Origin: Hevea brasiliensis
Taxonomy: Eukaryota > Streptophyta > Magnoliopsida > Malpighiales > Euphorbiaceae
Direction of reading: 5' to 3'
Assembly (NCBI RefSeq): GCF_030052815.1
Contig: NC_079499.1
Coordinates: forward strand, 79,895,183 to 79,959,182
DNA length: 64,000 bases
Shown here: positions 22,681 through 34,350 of the stretch, piece by piece
Numbering within the stretch: position 1 is the first letter of the stretch
Layout of the letters: each line of letters opens with the position of its first letter
Notes under the pieces: model-generated
Database searches by the model: none
Seen by the model: the letters and a program-made list of their open reading frames with translations, nothing else
What the model was told of the DNA's origin: nothing
Position numbers and translations under genes: made by a program

Positions 22681-24676
22681 ACCCCAAATCTTAACATGCT
22701 TAAGACTTGGTTTTCTTCCATGCCATATCTCATAAGGTGTGGAAGAAACTAATTTTGATGGAATCCTATTCAGAATGTACAAAGATGATTCTAATGCAAA
22801 TCACTGAAAGGAGATTCGCATATCAGTATAGCTCATCATACTACGTACCATATTTAATAGGGTACGATTTCTCCTTTCATATACACCATTCAGCTGTGGC
22901 ATTCCTGGAGTAGTCAACTGGGAAACAATATCGTGCTCTTCTCAAATATTCACCTCCACGATCTGATCGAAGAGCTTTAATACTCTTTCCTATTTAATTT
23001 TCTACTTCATATTGAAATTCTTTGAACTTTTCAAAGGATTCATGTTTGTATTTCATCAAATACAAATACCCAAACCTTGATCTATCATCAGTAAAGGTAA
23101 TAAAGTAATGAAAACTGCCTCTAGCCATTTCCTTAAATGGACCATATACATCATTATGTATTAGCTCCAAAATATTTTCAACCCTTAGTCCTTGTCCAAC
23201 AAAGAGTGATCTAGTCATTTTGCCCTAAAGGCAAGATTCACAAGTTGGAGTAGGCTCAGAGCCCAATGAGGATAAAATCCCCATTTTCTCCAATTTTACA
23301 ATCATATTTTTTGTAACATGACAACCTTAAGTGCCAAATATATTTTGAACTTGAGTTGGTTTTCACCATGGCATTGCATTCATTTAGATCACTTGCATTC
23401 ATTTTGTGTTTGTCATTATTATCCAAATAATAAAGACCATCATTCATATAACCCGAACCAACATATTTATTTCCAAAATAAATATTACAAATATCATCTG
23501 TGAACTGAAATTCATAGCCATTTCTAGTCAAACTAGATATAGAAATGATGTTCTTAAAAGCATCAGGCACATATAAAATATTATCCAAACACAAAACATG
23601 TCCAAACATGTAAAAAGATTTAGATCCTATGTCCAAATCTTCAACAGTTGAGCCATTGCCAATCCAGACTCTAACGTCTTGAGAACGCAAGCTGCTACTA
23701 TTTGCTAGTTCCTGCATATCATTAGAAATGTGAGAACTGGCACTAGTATCTAAAACCCAAGCTGTAGATGAACTATGAGTATCATCAAAATCTAAATAAC
23801 AAGATATAGACATACCTTCCGAAGGTGTATCCTTCTTGTCCTTCAGAGAAGCAAGATACTCTAGGCAGTTCCTTTTTAGTGCCCATCCTTCTGGCAGTGG
23901 AAACACTTTCCTTTGCCTCCATCAGCATTAGTCTTCCCTTTTTATTTAGCTATTTTCTTAGAAGGACCAGGAATCTGAGGTTTCTTTTTCTTATTGCCCT
24001 TCTTATTGTTGGACTTTCCAGCAGAAGAAGATGCAATCAAAGCAACCTCTTTTGCTTTATTGCCCAACATATTCTTTTGGGCAATAACCAGTATGTTGAG
24101 TAAACCAACTAAGGCACATTCCTGTTTAGCCATATGGAAATTTGTCATAAAATTCCCAAAAGACTCAAGAAGGGACTGAAGGATTAAATCCGTCTGTAGT
24201 TGAAAATCCATGTTCAAGTCAAGATGTTCCAACTGCTCAATCAGCCGAATCATCTTGTAAACATAATCCCCAACATTCTATCCCTCAGACATCCTCATGC
24301 AGAATAGCGGCCTAGATATCTCATACCCAGCATTCCTACTGTGCTCACCATACAACTCTTGTAGGTGAAGGAAGATCTCACTCTCACTCTACATGTTCTC
24401 ATGCTACTTTTGTAACTCATTACTCATGGAAGCAAGCATGTAACACTTAGCTCGCATATCATGCTCCTTCCACTTGTCCAAAGTTTCATGTTCCTCTGTA
24501 GTGGCCTTTGGAGGTAAGGGTCCAGGAACGTTTGAATCTAGAACATATCCTATATGTTTATGGTTCAAGAAAAGTTTCAAATTTCATAGCCAATCAGAGA
24601 GATTAGGTCCTATCAACCTATTGTGATCAAATATGCTTGCAAGGATATTGGATGGTGGTGGTTGTTTTATGCTCAT
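22681..24676 (-). pseudogene. Copia A gag-protease-integrase (partial), broken
   Basis: Minus-strand ATG at 24676. Gag (UBN2-type) includes LIEQLEHLDLNMDFQLQTDL near 24240-24180. A CCHC zinc knuckle (CFHCQKDGH) lies near 23905, with the following Trp replaced by a stop. The protease has WVLDTSASSHISNDMQEL (about 23765-23710), where the usual D-T-G is D-T-S, probably inactivating. The GAG-pre-integrase region (ISISSLTRNGYEFQF) and the integrase start (GPFKEMARGSFHYFITFTDD) follow, with frameshifts. The domain order fits copia; the integrase C-terminus, RT and RNase H are missing because of the Tat insertion. Confidence 0.85.
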
Positions 24677-24753
24677 TATTATCAAAAAATTAACTGCAGA
24701 AAATAACCAGATTAATTAGTAAATGTATCAAGTAATTAACCAAAATCATTATG

Positions 24754-27700
24754 TGTGACACCCCTTACCCGTGTACAGTATACCCGAGTAAGTAATGCCA
24801 CACGGTGTACCGGCACATTCTAATATACCTTAATTAATTTATATCATGCTTGTGAATATAATTTATGAAATATAATTTATTTTAGCCATTTATCAAAAAG
24901 TATTATTTATTTGAGGTTCCGAAAATTGTAAAGAAAATCCGGCGGAGTACCGGCTAAAAATGGAGAAAATAGTTCTTCGGAACCTGTTAAAAACACTTCC
25001 AAATAATTTCCAAACAATCCCAACTTCAATTCATCAACAGAATCTCAATATCAAAATCTCAACATTTTTTTTCAGTTTCAGTTCTCAATCATCATTTCTC
25101 AGGGTTCTCATATATAAACAACAATTAAATACTCAAATTACTTCCATACATAACCATAAATCTTTATTATTTACATGAACCTCAAAATACATTACATAAA
25201 TCCAAATACATATGAGAAAATAAAAATTTAGTTACAAAATGACAAAATGACACCTAGTGCCCTACCAATGCACTGCAGGTAGTGAGGTGACACGGACACT
25301 GTGCAGAGCTGCAGGATGAACTCACCCAGTTTGCGGTCTACTGGGCTCACGATCAGTATCTCCAGTACCTACGCGTGGCAAAAGCAACGCGCTAAGCAAT
25401 AATGCTTAGTGGTGCAATAATATAATAAAAGAAAATAGCAAAAAGTAAGTATGTATAGAATGTGTATGATTTCTTTATTTGGTATTGGTATATCTATTAT
25501 TTCATTAACTTTGCCCACTTTTATTCATTTGGTTGCCCAAGTAACCTACACTAGACGACTGGACTGGATAAACGGGTAAACTGGCACTGGGTATCGAGTA
25601 CCTCGGGCCGTCACACCATCGATCACATATGCATCTCCCAGGCAAATGTAACCTAACAATGTCAGAATAATATCAGGCACAAGGCCAAGTCTCAATGCAA
25701 GGTCAGAATGGCTAAAAGCCATAAAATCACAAAATGGCATATTGCCATGTGCAGTACTGCTAACTGAACCCTATTGGCATGCCAAACTATCCAAACCAAT
25801 CTTGTTAGGTATACTAGGGCATTTGAAACTTTTAAATTCTTCAATTTGTGAATTTCATGTTTTGGTGTTACTATTCACCTCATTGGTCAACAAAAATGTT
25901 GACTTTTGGATAGAAAATATGTACATTGACTTTGGCACTCCCAACATACCACATTTTGTATTTAAAACTTGTTGGCATTAAGCGTTAATACCATTTCTAA
26001 GCATTAAACCAAAGGAGCAGATTTTTCAGATTTTGTACCATAACTTTACTGTTCCATTAGGAACTGTTACAGTGGAAATTTGAGGAATTGGTAAACATAA
26101 AAGTTGTTCCTTATTTTGTCTAGTTGAATTTCCTTTTTTGAATCACTCCATTTGGAGTTTTTTAGCTCCAGATATGGTCCAAAAACCACAGCTGGCCGGA
26201 TTTCCATTCTGCAGAAATTACCATATCTACAGTAACATGAATAGTGACTGTGACTGCATATTTGAATAGGTTCTGGCCATAATTTGGGGTAGGTTTCTTC
26301 ATGAAAGTTGTTTTTCTATGTCTTAACTTGTTGCTGTAAAACTTTCAGGTCAATTGACCAAATCTACAGTGAGTTATGGTCAAATGAACAGTTACTGTTC
26401 ATTTGGTCATTTCTGCAGGTGCTGTTGCAGGGGATCCGGATTGGGGCCAACTTTTGGTCCTCTTGCTTTGGTCTTTTGGGCATGGTTTCTTCAGAAACAA
26501 TGTGACATTGTAAGCCTAGTTTCATGTCCAATTGGCCAAACACCAATTGGACCAATACAGCCAAAGATATGGCAGTCCAAGTGGACTGAAATTTCAGTCA
26601 CTCTGCTACTGTCCTTAGGTAGCCTACACACTCACTTTGCCATGCTATATTTCAGTCCAAATTGTGGTCAACTTACCTAAAATGGTCACTAATTGACCAT
26701 TAAAAGGTTCTCTAACAATTTCCTAAGCCAAGTCAAATTTACACTTCTCAAAACCCTAATTCCCATCTCCATTTCACAGTAGTTACCCTAGTTAACTAGT
26801 TAAGTCATTAACCACATAATTATGTACTTCAAACATGATCTCTAGTCCACTTTAAGTCCATCAAAAAACTCCATTATTGTTCCTGCAATATGGCTGCCGA
26901 AATTCATGTACCATACACATGAGTTTTTGTTCAATTAAATCACAATTTCTTAGTAAATTCAAGTTCCTAATCATGAACTTAATGAGTTTTAGGGATATAG
27001 ATGCACTAACCTTTAAGTGGCAGAATTTTCCAAGCCCCAAACTTCACTTTCTTTCTTCATCTTGGCTGCCAAGAGGTTTTGCAAGGTGCAAGGACAAATT
27101 TTAGTGAAAGGTCTCTAGGGTTTTAGGGTGAAATGAAGAGGGAATTTGAGCTTTAGATTGAAAATCAATGGAGGTTTGGCTATGGGAAAAGAGGGAAACG
27201 GCTGCTCTTTCATTTGGGGAAGAAACAGATTGTTTTTTCCTTTTTTTGGTGTTTTTTGTCTTCTTTTATCACTTACTTAAGTTATGCTTTAATGTGATTG
27301 GTGGGAATTCCTTTAAATGACATCATATGATGTCAAAATTGACATTTATTCTCATTTTCTTTTCTTTTCTTCTTTACTCAATTTCAATTTAATTTTTACT
27401 AATGTTTATTCATATTTTTTGTCATATTAATTATTTACTCAACTGGACAAGTCGGCCAAAAATCACCTATGAAGGCGAAATGACCAAAATGCCCTCCGTT
27501 TGGCTTAACGGGTCAAAATTGTCTGTACCGATTGAAAAATTTTTCTAGGTATTTTCTTGGCATTCTAATGCCATAGGAACCTCAATGACCCTTCTCTGGA
27601 GTCCCAAAAATTATTTTATGAATTTTTCCCCGGGTCTAGGGCTCCTCATTGCGAGAACCGCAACTTCCCTCTGGTTACCCATCGCTAGGGTACCGGCTCG

Positions 27701-27877
27701 TTTAACTTGGTTGTATTTTATTTCTAAAATTTTTACTAAATTTTTCTTACTAATATTTGAGTTAATTATGGTTCCTGACTTTAGTTTAAATATTTTTTCG
27801 GACGTTCTAGCTGTCCGGACCGACACCGGTCACCAGAACAGTAGAATGTACGGAGTAGTTACCGGGAGGGTGTTACA
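24754..27877 (-). mobile_element. Solo LTR of the Tekay-type gypsy family, minus orientation
   Basis: It is the reverse complement of the LTRs at 40734-43858 and 48706-51837 (3124 bp against 3125 and 3132). It starts TGTGACACCCCTTACCCGTG and ends GGGAGGGTGTTACA. A perfect 5-bp target duplication TTATG lies at 24749-24753 and 27878-27882, and the flanks rejoin to match copia C at 58610-58625. There is no internal region, so it is a solo LTR from unequal recombination after full insertion. Confidence 0.95.
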
Positions 27878-27882
27878 TTATG

Positions 27883-29608
27883 GTTTTTTAATCAAATTGG
27901 TCCTCCCACTAACTTAGCGAATCCTACACTTCCAAAGTAGAAAACGGAAATCCTAGTTGGATGAATTTCTAGTGGGTGATTGAATTCTTCTAATTTTATT
28001 GATTATCCTCAAGTACATCCGTTATTGGAATTACAATAAACTATAAGTGAGCAACTCCTTGCCCATCACATCTCATGTGAGGTTCAATCCTTTACCTAGC
28101 CCCTAATGCTCAAAATCTCAGGTACATCCATTATTGACTTATCTTGCATTAGTTAAGTTGATCCCATTGAGCAAGTAATTATGCAAATAATTTTAATGTC
28201 CTCAGATACATCCAATATTGGCCACCAAACCATATACATATTTACAACATCTCATGCTTAACAATTATTCATAAGAATATCTCTTAAATTAATTGCATCT
28301 TATGCAACTATTTAAAATTTCTTAAAATAATTGCCCCAATGGAGGGCCCATGTTATAATTACTTTAATTATAGAATTTCCAACTTAATCATTTGTTTGGA
28401 AGATTTTATGGTCATTCTAATTACTATTAAGGTCTCACTTTGCACATTATCCATTTAGCATGCATATATCATATAATTGCATACATTCCCATACATCTCA
28501 TGCATTCATGGATAAGCAGTAAATATGGTATGATGATGCTCTTTCTAAGGGATTCAATTCTGAGCCACCAAGAATTGAATCAGGGCATTCCTAGGTGCAT
28601 TTCATTTATTCATTTTACAAGAGTTGCTGAAGGAGTACATAATTAACACTTGATCTTGAATTCCTCCCACTGGTCCCACTAATGCTCTTGACCTCCTTGA
28701 ACTTCTTGCAATCCAATTACATAGTAATCCTAGGCATACCAAGGCGAATTTACAAGAACTTAAATAAATGAAATTACAACCCAAAAATTATTACAATCTT
28801 AATAATACATGCCTAAAATAAATCAAAATAAATTAATTAATTTACAATCCCAAAGAAACATAAAAGAAATAAATCCAATCACATTGGTATTTTATAGTCC
28901 ATGATCATCCATCATGCATATCACTATTTAACAATTAAATTAAACATACATACTTAAATTAAATTGAATATCTCATATTCAATTTAAAAAACCAGATTTG
29001 AATATGATTCAAATAAATTTAAAAATTTAGATTTAAATCTCATTCAAACAAATTTAAAAATTCAGATTTGAATCACATTCAAACAACCTTAAAAATTCAG
29101 ATTTGAATAACATTCAAACATTTTTTAAAAAATCAGATTTGAATCATATTCAAACAATTTTTTAAAAATTCAGATGTGAATATTATTCAAACAACTTAAA
29201 AAAATCAGATTTAAATATGATTCAAACAACTTTAAAAATTCAGATTTGAATCATATTCAAACAACTTTTAAAATTCAGATTTGAATCACATTCAAACAAC
29301 TTTTAAAATTCATATTTGAATCACATTCAAACAATTTTTAAAATTCTGATTTGAATCAAAATTTAATTGTATGATTGAAATTCTAATTAAACAATTTAAT
29401 TAGACATAGGATAAGCTTTTAGATTATATAACAATTGCAAATTAAAAAGCCAAACCTTGAGCCACCCATGGAAGCCAAAATTGGCGCACCAAAGATGGTG
29501 TTCTTCAATCATACCGCCACACATCCATTGCAACCAGCAATGGATAAATTATCTTATGATCAAAACACAATTAAATCATATAATCAAAAATCTAAATGGC
29601 AGATATAG
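27883..29608 (-). other. Untranslated leader of copia A
   Basis: This is noncoding A/T-rich sequence between PBS and gag, homologous to 58622-60321. It contains the motif CTCAGGTACATCCATTATTG in three diverged copies (about 28007, 28117, 28199) and the hairpin-repeat array at 28985-29366. I see no gene here. Confidence 0.75.
28985..29366 (-). repeat. ~35-bp tandem array of hairpin-forming units, about 11 copies (copia A)
   Basis: Units read CAGATTTGAATCACATTC then AAACAACTTTAAAAATT. Each holds the inverted pair TTTGAAT-nnn-ATTCAAA. The array is repeated in copia C at about 59730-60080. Confidence 0.9.
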
Positions 29609-29622
29609 TGGCTCTGATACCA
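29609..29622 (-). other. Primer binding site of copia A (tRNA-iMet)
   Basis: The minus strand reads TGGTATCAGAGCCA, the standard complement of the initiator tRNA-Met 3' end, two bases inside the LTR end. Confidence 0.9.
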
Positions 29623-29624
29623 AT

Positions 29625-31657
29625 TGAAGGAGCGAAAGCGTGAAAAACACAAGTTTATACCATTGAATTCAAAAATTTTCACTTAGGGTCACATGCATCA
29701 TGCAAGATTTTTTTTTATCTATTTGATTTCAATGATAAACAACATATTAAAACTCTTTTAATATGTTTTTGGATCTGTATTTGCTATTTAATATTTTAAA
29801 ATTAATCAGATTAATTTTAGAACCCTAGATTAAATAAAAAACAAACACACTAACCTCTTGATGCACTGTAGTGTATTTGTGCCTTTCAGATGCGTCTTCA
29901 GGACACCAGATGTTGCCCCTCTAGCTTGTCCACACCAAGAACACCTATGGTAGCCCTTGAACATCTTCTAAAGCTTTTTTTATTAATTAGAAAATTAAGT
30001 TTTGCCTTTTAAGAGATTAAAGATGTAAAGAGGACAATAGAAACTATTTCCAGTATTTTTAATTCAAAAGATTGTTTGCTAATCTCTTGGAATAGTTGAG
30101 AAATGAAGAAGAAGAGAGGGAGAGCCTCAAGGTGGCAGCACCAAGGATGAGGAGCTGCTGGTTATATTTTTTTCTCTTCATAACAACACTTATATAGCTA
30201 GGTTAACACATTAAACCCTTGCCACATGTCACCCTCTGATTGGTTCTAGGTTTAATTGACCCAATCACATTGTGCCAAGTGTCAAACCTATATTTAGTCT
30301 TAATTTTAATCATCTTCCATTATTAAAAGACATTTGGCAAGCTTATGTGTAATGCCATGTGTCACCATCTCATGGTGCCACATGTCACCCTGCGAAATGA
30401 CCAAAATGCACCTGTGTCTTAATTTTGAGTTTTCAACCCAAAATAATTATTTCTCTTCTTCTAATCAATTTATATCAAATATAAATAAATTAATTAATCT
30501 TTATTAATTAATTTCTCATTAATTAAATTCATATTTAAACACTTTAAATATAAATTTAACTTATACTGTACATCCAATAACCTAGATTTAGTTTCAAGTC
30601 ATGCTAGAGACTTTGCAATCTAATTGCAAACCAAACCTATTTAATTAATCAATTAAACTCTTTAATTAATTAATTAAATCATATTTAATTTGGTGATAAC
30701 TTGTGTATGTGTATGACTTACTAGGCTCATCACTAATTGGCAATGAGATATGATATTAACTCTTAATATCTTTAGAACTCTTTCTTACCATAAACGATTT
30801 CTCTATATCATTTTATGCACCTCATAGACCATGGTTAATACCTAGCATAGCATGTCATGGCCACCCAATCAGTAATAAGGTGTACCTTAAATGAACCTAT
30901 AATCATATGTTACCATGCACCAGAATCTCTCTGTTACAAAATCCTAACTCAAGCTGGAGTCATGGTTTATGTCAAACTCCATTTGTTATGAATATTATGT
31001 TCTCTTTTAATTCCAGTTCTTGATTAAAAAGATTTTCTCATCAGAAACTCTTTCTGAATAAATCTATCTGTCTTGGCCAGGAACTTGAAACATCAAGAAC
31101 AATTAAATGAACATAGGATTTTATCTCTATTTACTTAGAGGAACAGATTCCATCTTGATCAACACCTACCTCCATATACCTATATACAAGATAACTATGC
31201 TATCTTAGGTCTAAAGATTATAGGCACTGATATGATTTATGACAATACATTGACAAGAGTAAACTCCATGTGTTTGTCATAAGTGTCACTGGTTTAACCT
31301 ACTTATCATGTATAAGTGCCTATCATGTTTGTTATATGGCATGAGACTCACCATTCTATCTTATTTATATCTCATATAAATAACTTGGGAACAAACATGA
31401 ATACAATTTTTTTGGAAAAGTCATGTCCTTATTATGAAGTTTCCTCGATTGTGAATCTATTTATGATACTTTGTGCTAGAAATACTGTCACTCATATTCT
31501 TAACAACTTAAGAATAGAATTTCTAACAAAATATCAATAGACCTTTTCTATTACACATAAATATATTATGTAAACGGAAAAGTGGAATTGCCTTTTATTA
31601 ATAAAAACATGTACAAGATATATACTAAATGATATGCTCTAGGGCATACTACTAACA
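29625..31657 (-). repeat. 5' LTR of copia A
   Basis: In plus coordinates it runs from TGAAGGAGCGAAAGC to ATACTACTAACA. It is homologous to the LTRs at 52885-54985 and 60338-62429 but lacks about 80 bp near 31178 that those carry. A minus-strand CTATATAA near 30190-30197 is a TATA candidate; it reads CTATTTAA in copy C. A plus-strand open frame at 31316-31540 is antisense to the element and recurs in the other copies. Confidence 0.9.
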
Positions 31658-31764
31658 ATGGGCATGTGTTGGCTCCTACTAGTTATATATGGAGATAGGT
31701 GTTGATCAAGATGGAATCTGTTCCTCTAAGTAAATAGGGATAAAATCCTATATTCATTTATCTT
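31658..31764 (+). repeat. Fragment of copia B 5' LTR
   Basis: ATGGGCATGTGTTGGCTCCT to TATATTCATTTATCTT is copia LTR in plus orientation, directly abutting copia A. The rest of this LTR should lie left of copia A. On the right it jumps straight into integrase, so leader, gag and protease are deleted. Confidence 0.8.
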
Positions 31765-34336
31765 CATTAGGTTTTGGACCTACTCCAACTTGTGAATCTT
31801 GCCTTCAAGGTAAAATGATCATATCACCCTTTGTTGGACAAGGGCTAAAAGCTGAAAATATTTTGGAGCTAATACATAGTGATGTATGTGGTCCATTTAA
31901 AGAAATGGCTAAAGGCAGTTTTTATTACCTTTACTGATGATAAATCAAGGTTTGGGTATTTGTATTTGATGAAATACAAACATGAATCCCTTGAAAAGTT
32001 CAAAGAATTTAAATCTGAAGTAGAAAATCAAATGGGAAAAAGTATTAAAGCTCTTCAATCAGATCATAGAGGTGAATACTTGAGCACTGAATTTGATGAA
32101 TACTTGAGAGAGCATGGCATTGTTTCCCAGCTGACTCCTCCAGGAACACCACAGCTGAATGTTGTATTTGAAAAGGAGAAATCGTACCCTATTGGATGTG
32201 GTACATAGTATGATGAGCTATACTGATATGCCAATCTCCTTTTGGGGATTTGCATTAGAATCAACTTTGTATATTCTGAATAGGATTCCATCAAAATTAG
32301 TATCTTCTACACCTTATGAGATATGGCATGGAAGAAAACCAAGTCTTAAGCATGTTAAGATTTGGGGTTGTCAAACTTATATAAAAAAGCTAAACACTGA
32401 TAAATTGGAAACCAAATCAGAAAAGGGTCGATTTGTTGGATATCCAAAAAGATAGCTTTGGATATTATTTTTATTTTCCTACATCACAAAAGGTTGTGAT
32501 AAGTAGACATGCCACATTTCTTGACTAACAGTTTATTCAAAAAGGAGGTAAAGGAAGGCTAATAGAGTTAGAATTGGGGAATTCTGACTAACCAACAGAT
32601 CAGATGGGTATAGATCCATCTATTCAACTTACACCTATTAATGAAACATCTATAGTTGTTCCTCGTAGATCAACCAGGGTATCTCACCCACCAGTGAGAT
32701 ATGGTTTCCATCATGAAGAAGAACAAAAGTTGTCTACTCATGAAGAAGTTGATCATGGAGATGATCCACTTACTTATGAAGAAGCTATATCAGATATAGA
32801 CTCTTCAAAATGGATTAATGTTATGAAATCCGAGATTGATTCCATGTATAAGAATCAAGTTTGGGATCTTATTGACCCACTTCAAGGTATTGTGCCTATC
32901 AGGAATAAATGGGTTTTCAAGAAGAAAATTGGTTCTGATAGAAAGGTAGAGACCTATAAGCAAGGCTAGTAGTGAAAGGGTTTCACTAAAGGCAAGGAAT
33001 TGACTATGAGAAAACTTTCTCGCCTGTTGCCATGCTTAAATCAATTAGGATTCTATTAGCAATAGCTGCATACTATGATTGTGAGATTTGGCAGATGGAT
33101 GTCAAAATAATTTTTCTCAATGGATACATTGAAAAAAACATTTTCATGGAACAACCTAGGGGTTTTGAATCCCAAGATGGTTCCAAAGTGCACAAGCTAA
33201 AGTGATCTATTTATGGGTTAAAACAAGCTTCGAGGAGATGAAACATCCATTTTGAAGAAGCCATTAAGTCATTTGGTTTTATCAAAAATGAGGATGAGCC
33301 ATGTGAATATAAGAAGTTTAGTGATAGTGCTATCACTTTCCTTGTCTTATATGTGGATGACATACTGCTGATGGGTAATGACACAAGTATGTTGACAACT
33401 GTAAAGGTATAGTTGTCAAATACATTATCCATGAAAGACTTAGGGAAGGCAACCTATATTCTTGGGATTCGCATTTATAGAGTTAAAGCGAAAAGAATAA
33501 TTGGTTTATCCCAAAGTCTATACTTGGAAAAGGTGTTAAAGAGGTTTAACATGCTTAATTCCAAAAGAGGATTTTTACCAGTGAGACATGGTATCTACCT
33601 TTCTAAAGAGATGTCCCCAAAGACTCCTGAAGAAAGAGATAAAATGGCCAAGATTCCATATGCTTCGGCTATTGGAAGTTTGATGTATGTAATGTTGTGT
33701 ACTAGGCCGGATGTCGCATATGCTGTTAGTTTGACTAGTAGGTATCAATCCAATACAGGTTTGGAACACTAGATAGCTATCAAGAATATCTTTAAGTACT
33801 TAAAGAGAACTAAGGATTTATTCTTGATATGTGGAGATGGAGACTTGCAATTGGATGGTTATACTGATTTTGATTTTCAGTCAGATATCGATGATAGAAA
33901 GTCTACCTCTGGATATGTGTTCATTTGTAATGGAGGTGCAGTCAGTGGGAAGAGTTCCAAATAGAGTACGACTACAGATTCCACTACCGAGGCTGAGTAT
34001 ATTGCTGTATTAGATGTTGCAAAGGAAGCTATTTGGATAAAGAAGTTCATGACAGACCTTGCAGTAGTTCCTTCCATTGAGTCAACAGTTCCACTTCACT
34101 GTAACAACAATGGAGCAGTCATACAGGATAAGAAAACTCGGTCTCACTAGAAATCCAAACACATAGAAAAGTGCTACCACATTATCAAACAAATAGTTGG
34201 ACGAAGCGATGTAGCCATGCAAAAAATAGCATCAGTTGAAAATCTAGCTGATTCACTCACTAAGCCCATGTTATAGACTCAGCTAGACCGACATCTTGAG
34301 AAGATGGGTCTAAGATATTGTAATGAATGGCTCTAA
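31765..34336 (+). pseudogene. Copia B integrase-RT-RNase H, broken
   Basis: It begins within integrase at GPTPTCESCLQGKM and continues through the core (FITFTDDKSRFGYLYLMKYK, DHRGEYLSTEFDEYL, QLTPPGTPQLN). RT includes IDSSKWINVMKSEIDSMYKN, NKWVFKKK and the catalytic YVDD at 33350-33361. RNase H has YTDFDFQSDIDDRKSTSGYV, TTEAEYIAV and LADSLTKPM, ending with the TAA at 34334-34336. There are stops at several expected Gln/Trp codons, for example in SH*KSKHIE, and frameshifts near 31920 and 32970. Gag and protease are absent. Confidence 0.9.
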
Positions 34337-34340
34337 TGCT

Positions 34341-34350
34341 AGTGGGAGAT
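34341..34350 (+). other. Polypurine tract of copia B
   Basis: AGTGGGAGAT directly before TGTTAGT, the LTR start; the reverse-oriented equivalent is at 54986-54995. Confidence 0.85.

Larger units (their letters stand above)
22681..31657 (-). mobile_element. Ty1/copia copy A (minus strand), 3' half outside the window
   Basis: Running leftward from its 5' LTR (29625-31657) come the PBS, a long leader, gag, protease and the integrase N-terminal half, ending abruptly at 22681 where the Tat LTR begins. The same sequence continues uninterrupted in copia C near 56958 (GGACAACCCCAAATC), so the Tat element split this copy; RT, RNase H and the 3' LTR should lie left of the window. A solo Tekay LTR interrupts the leader at 24754-27877. 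Confidence 0.9.
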
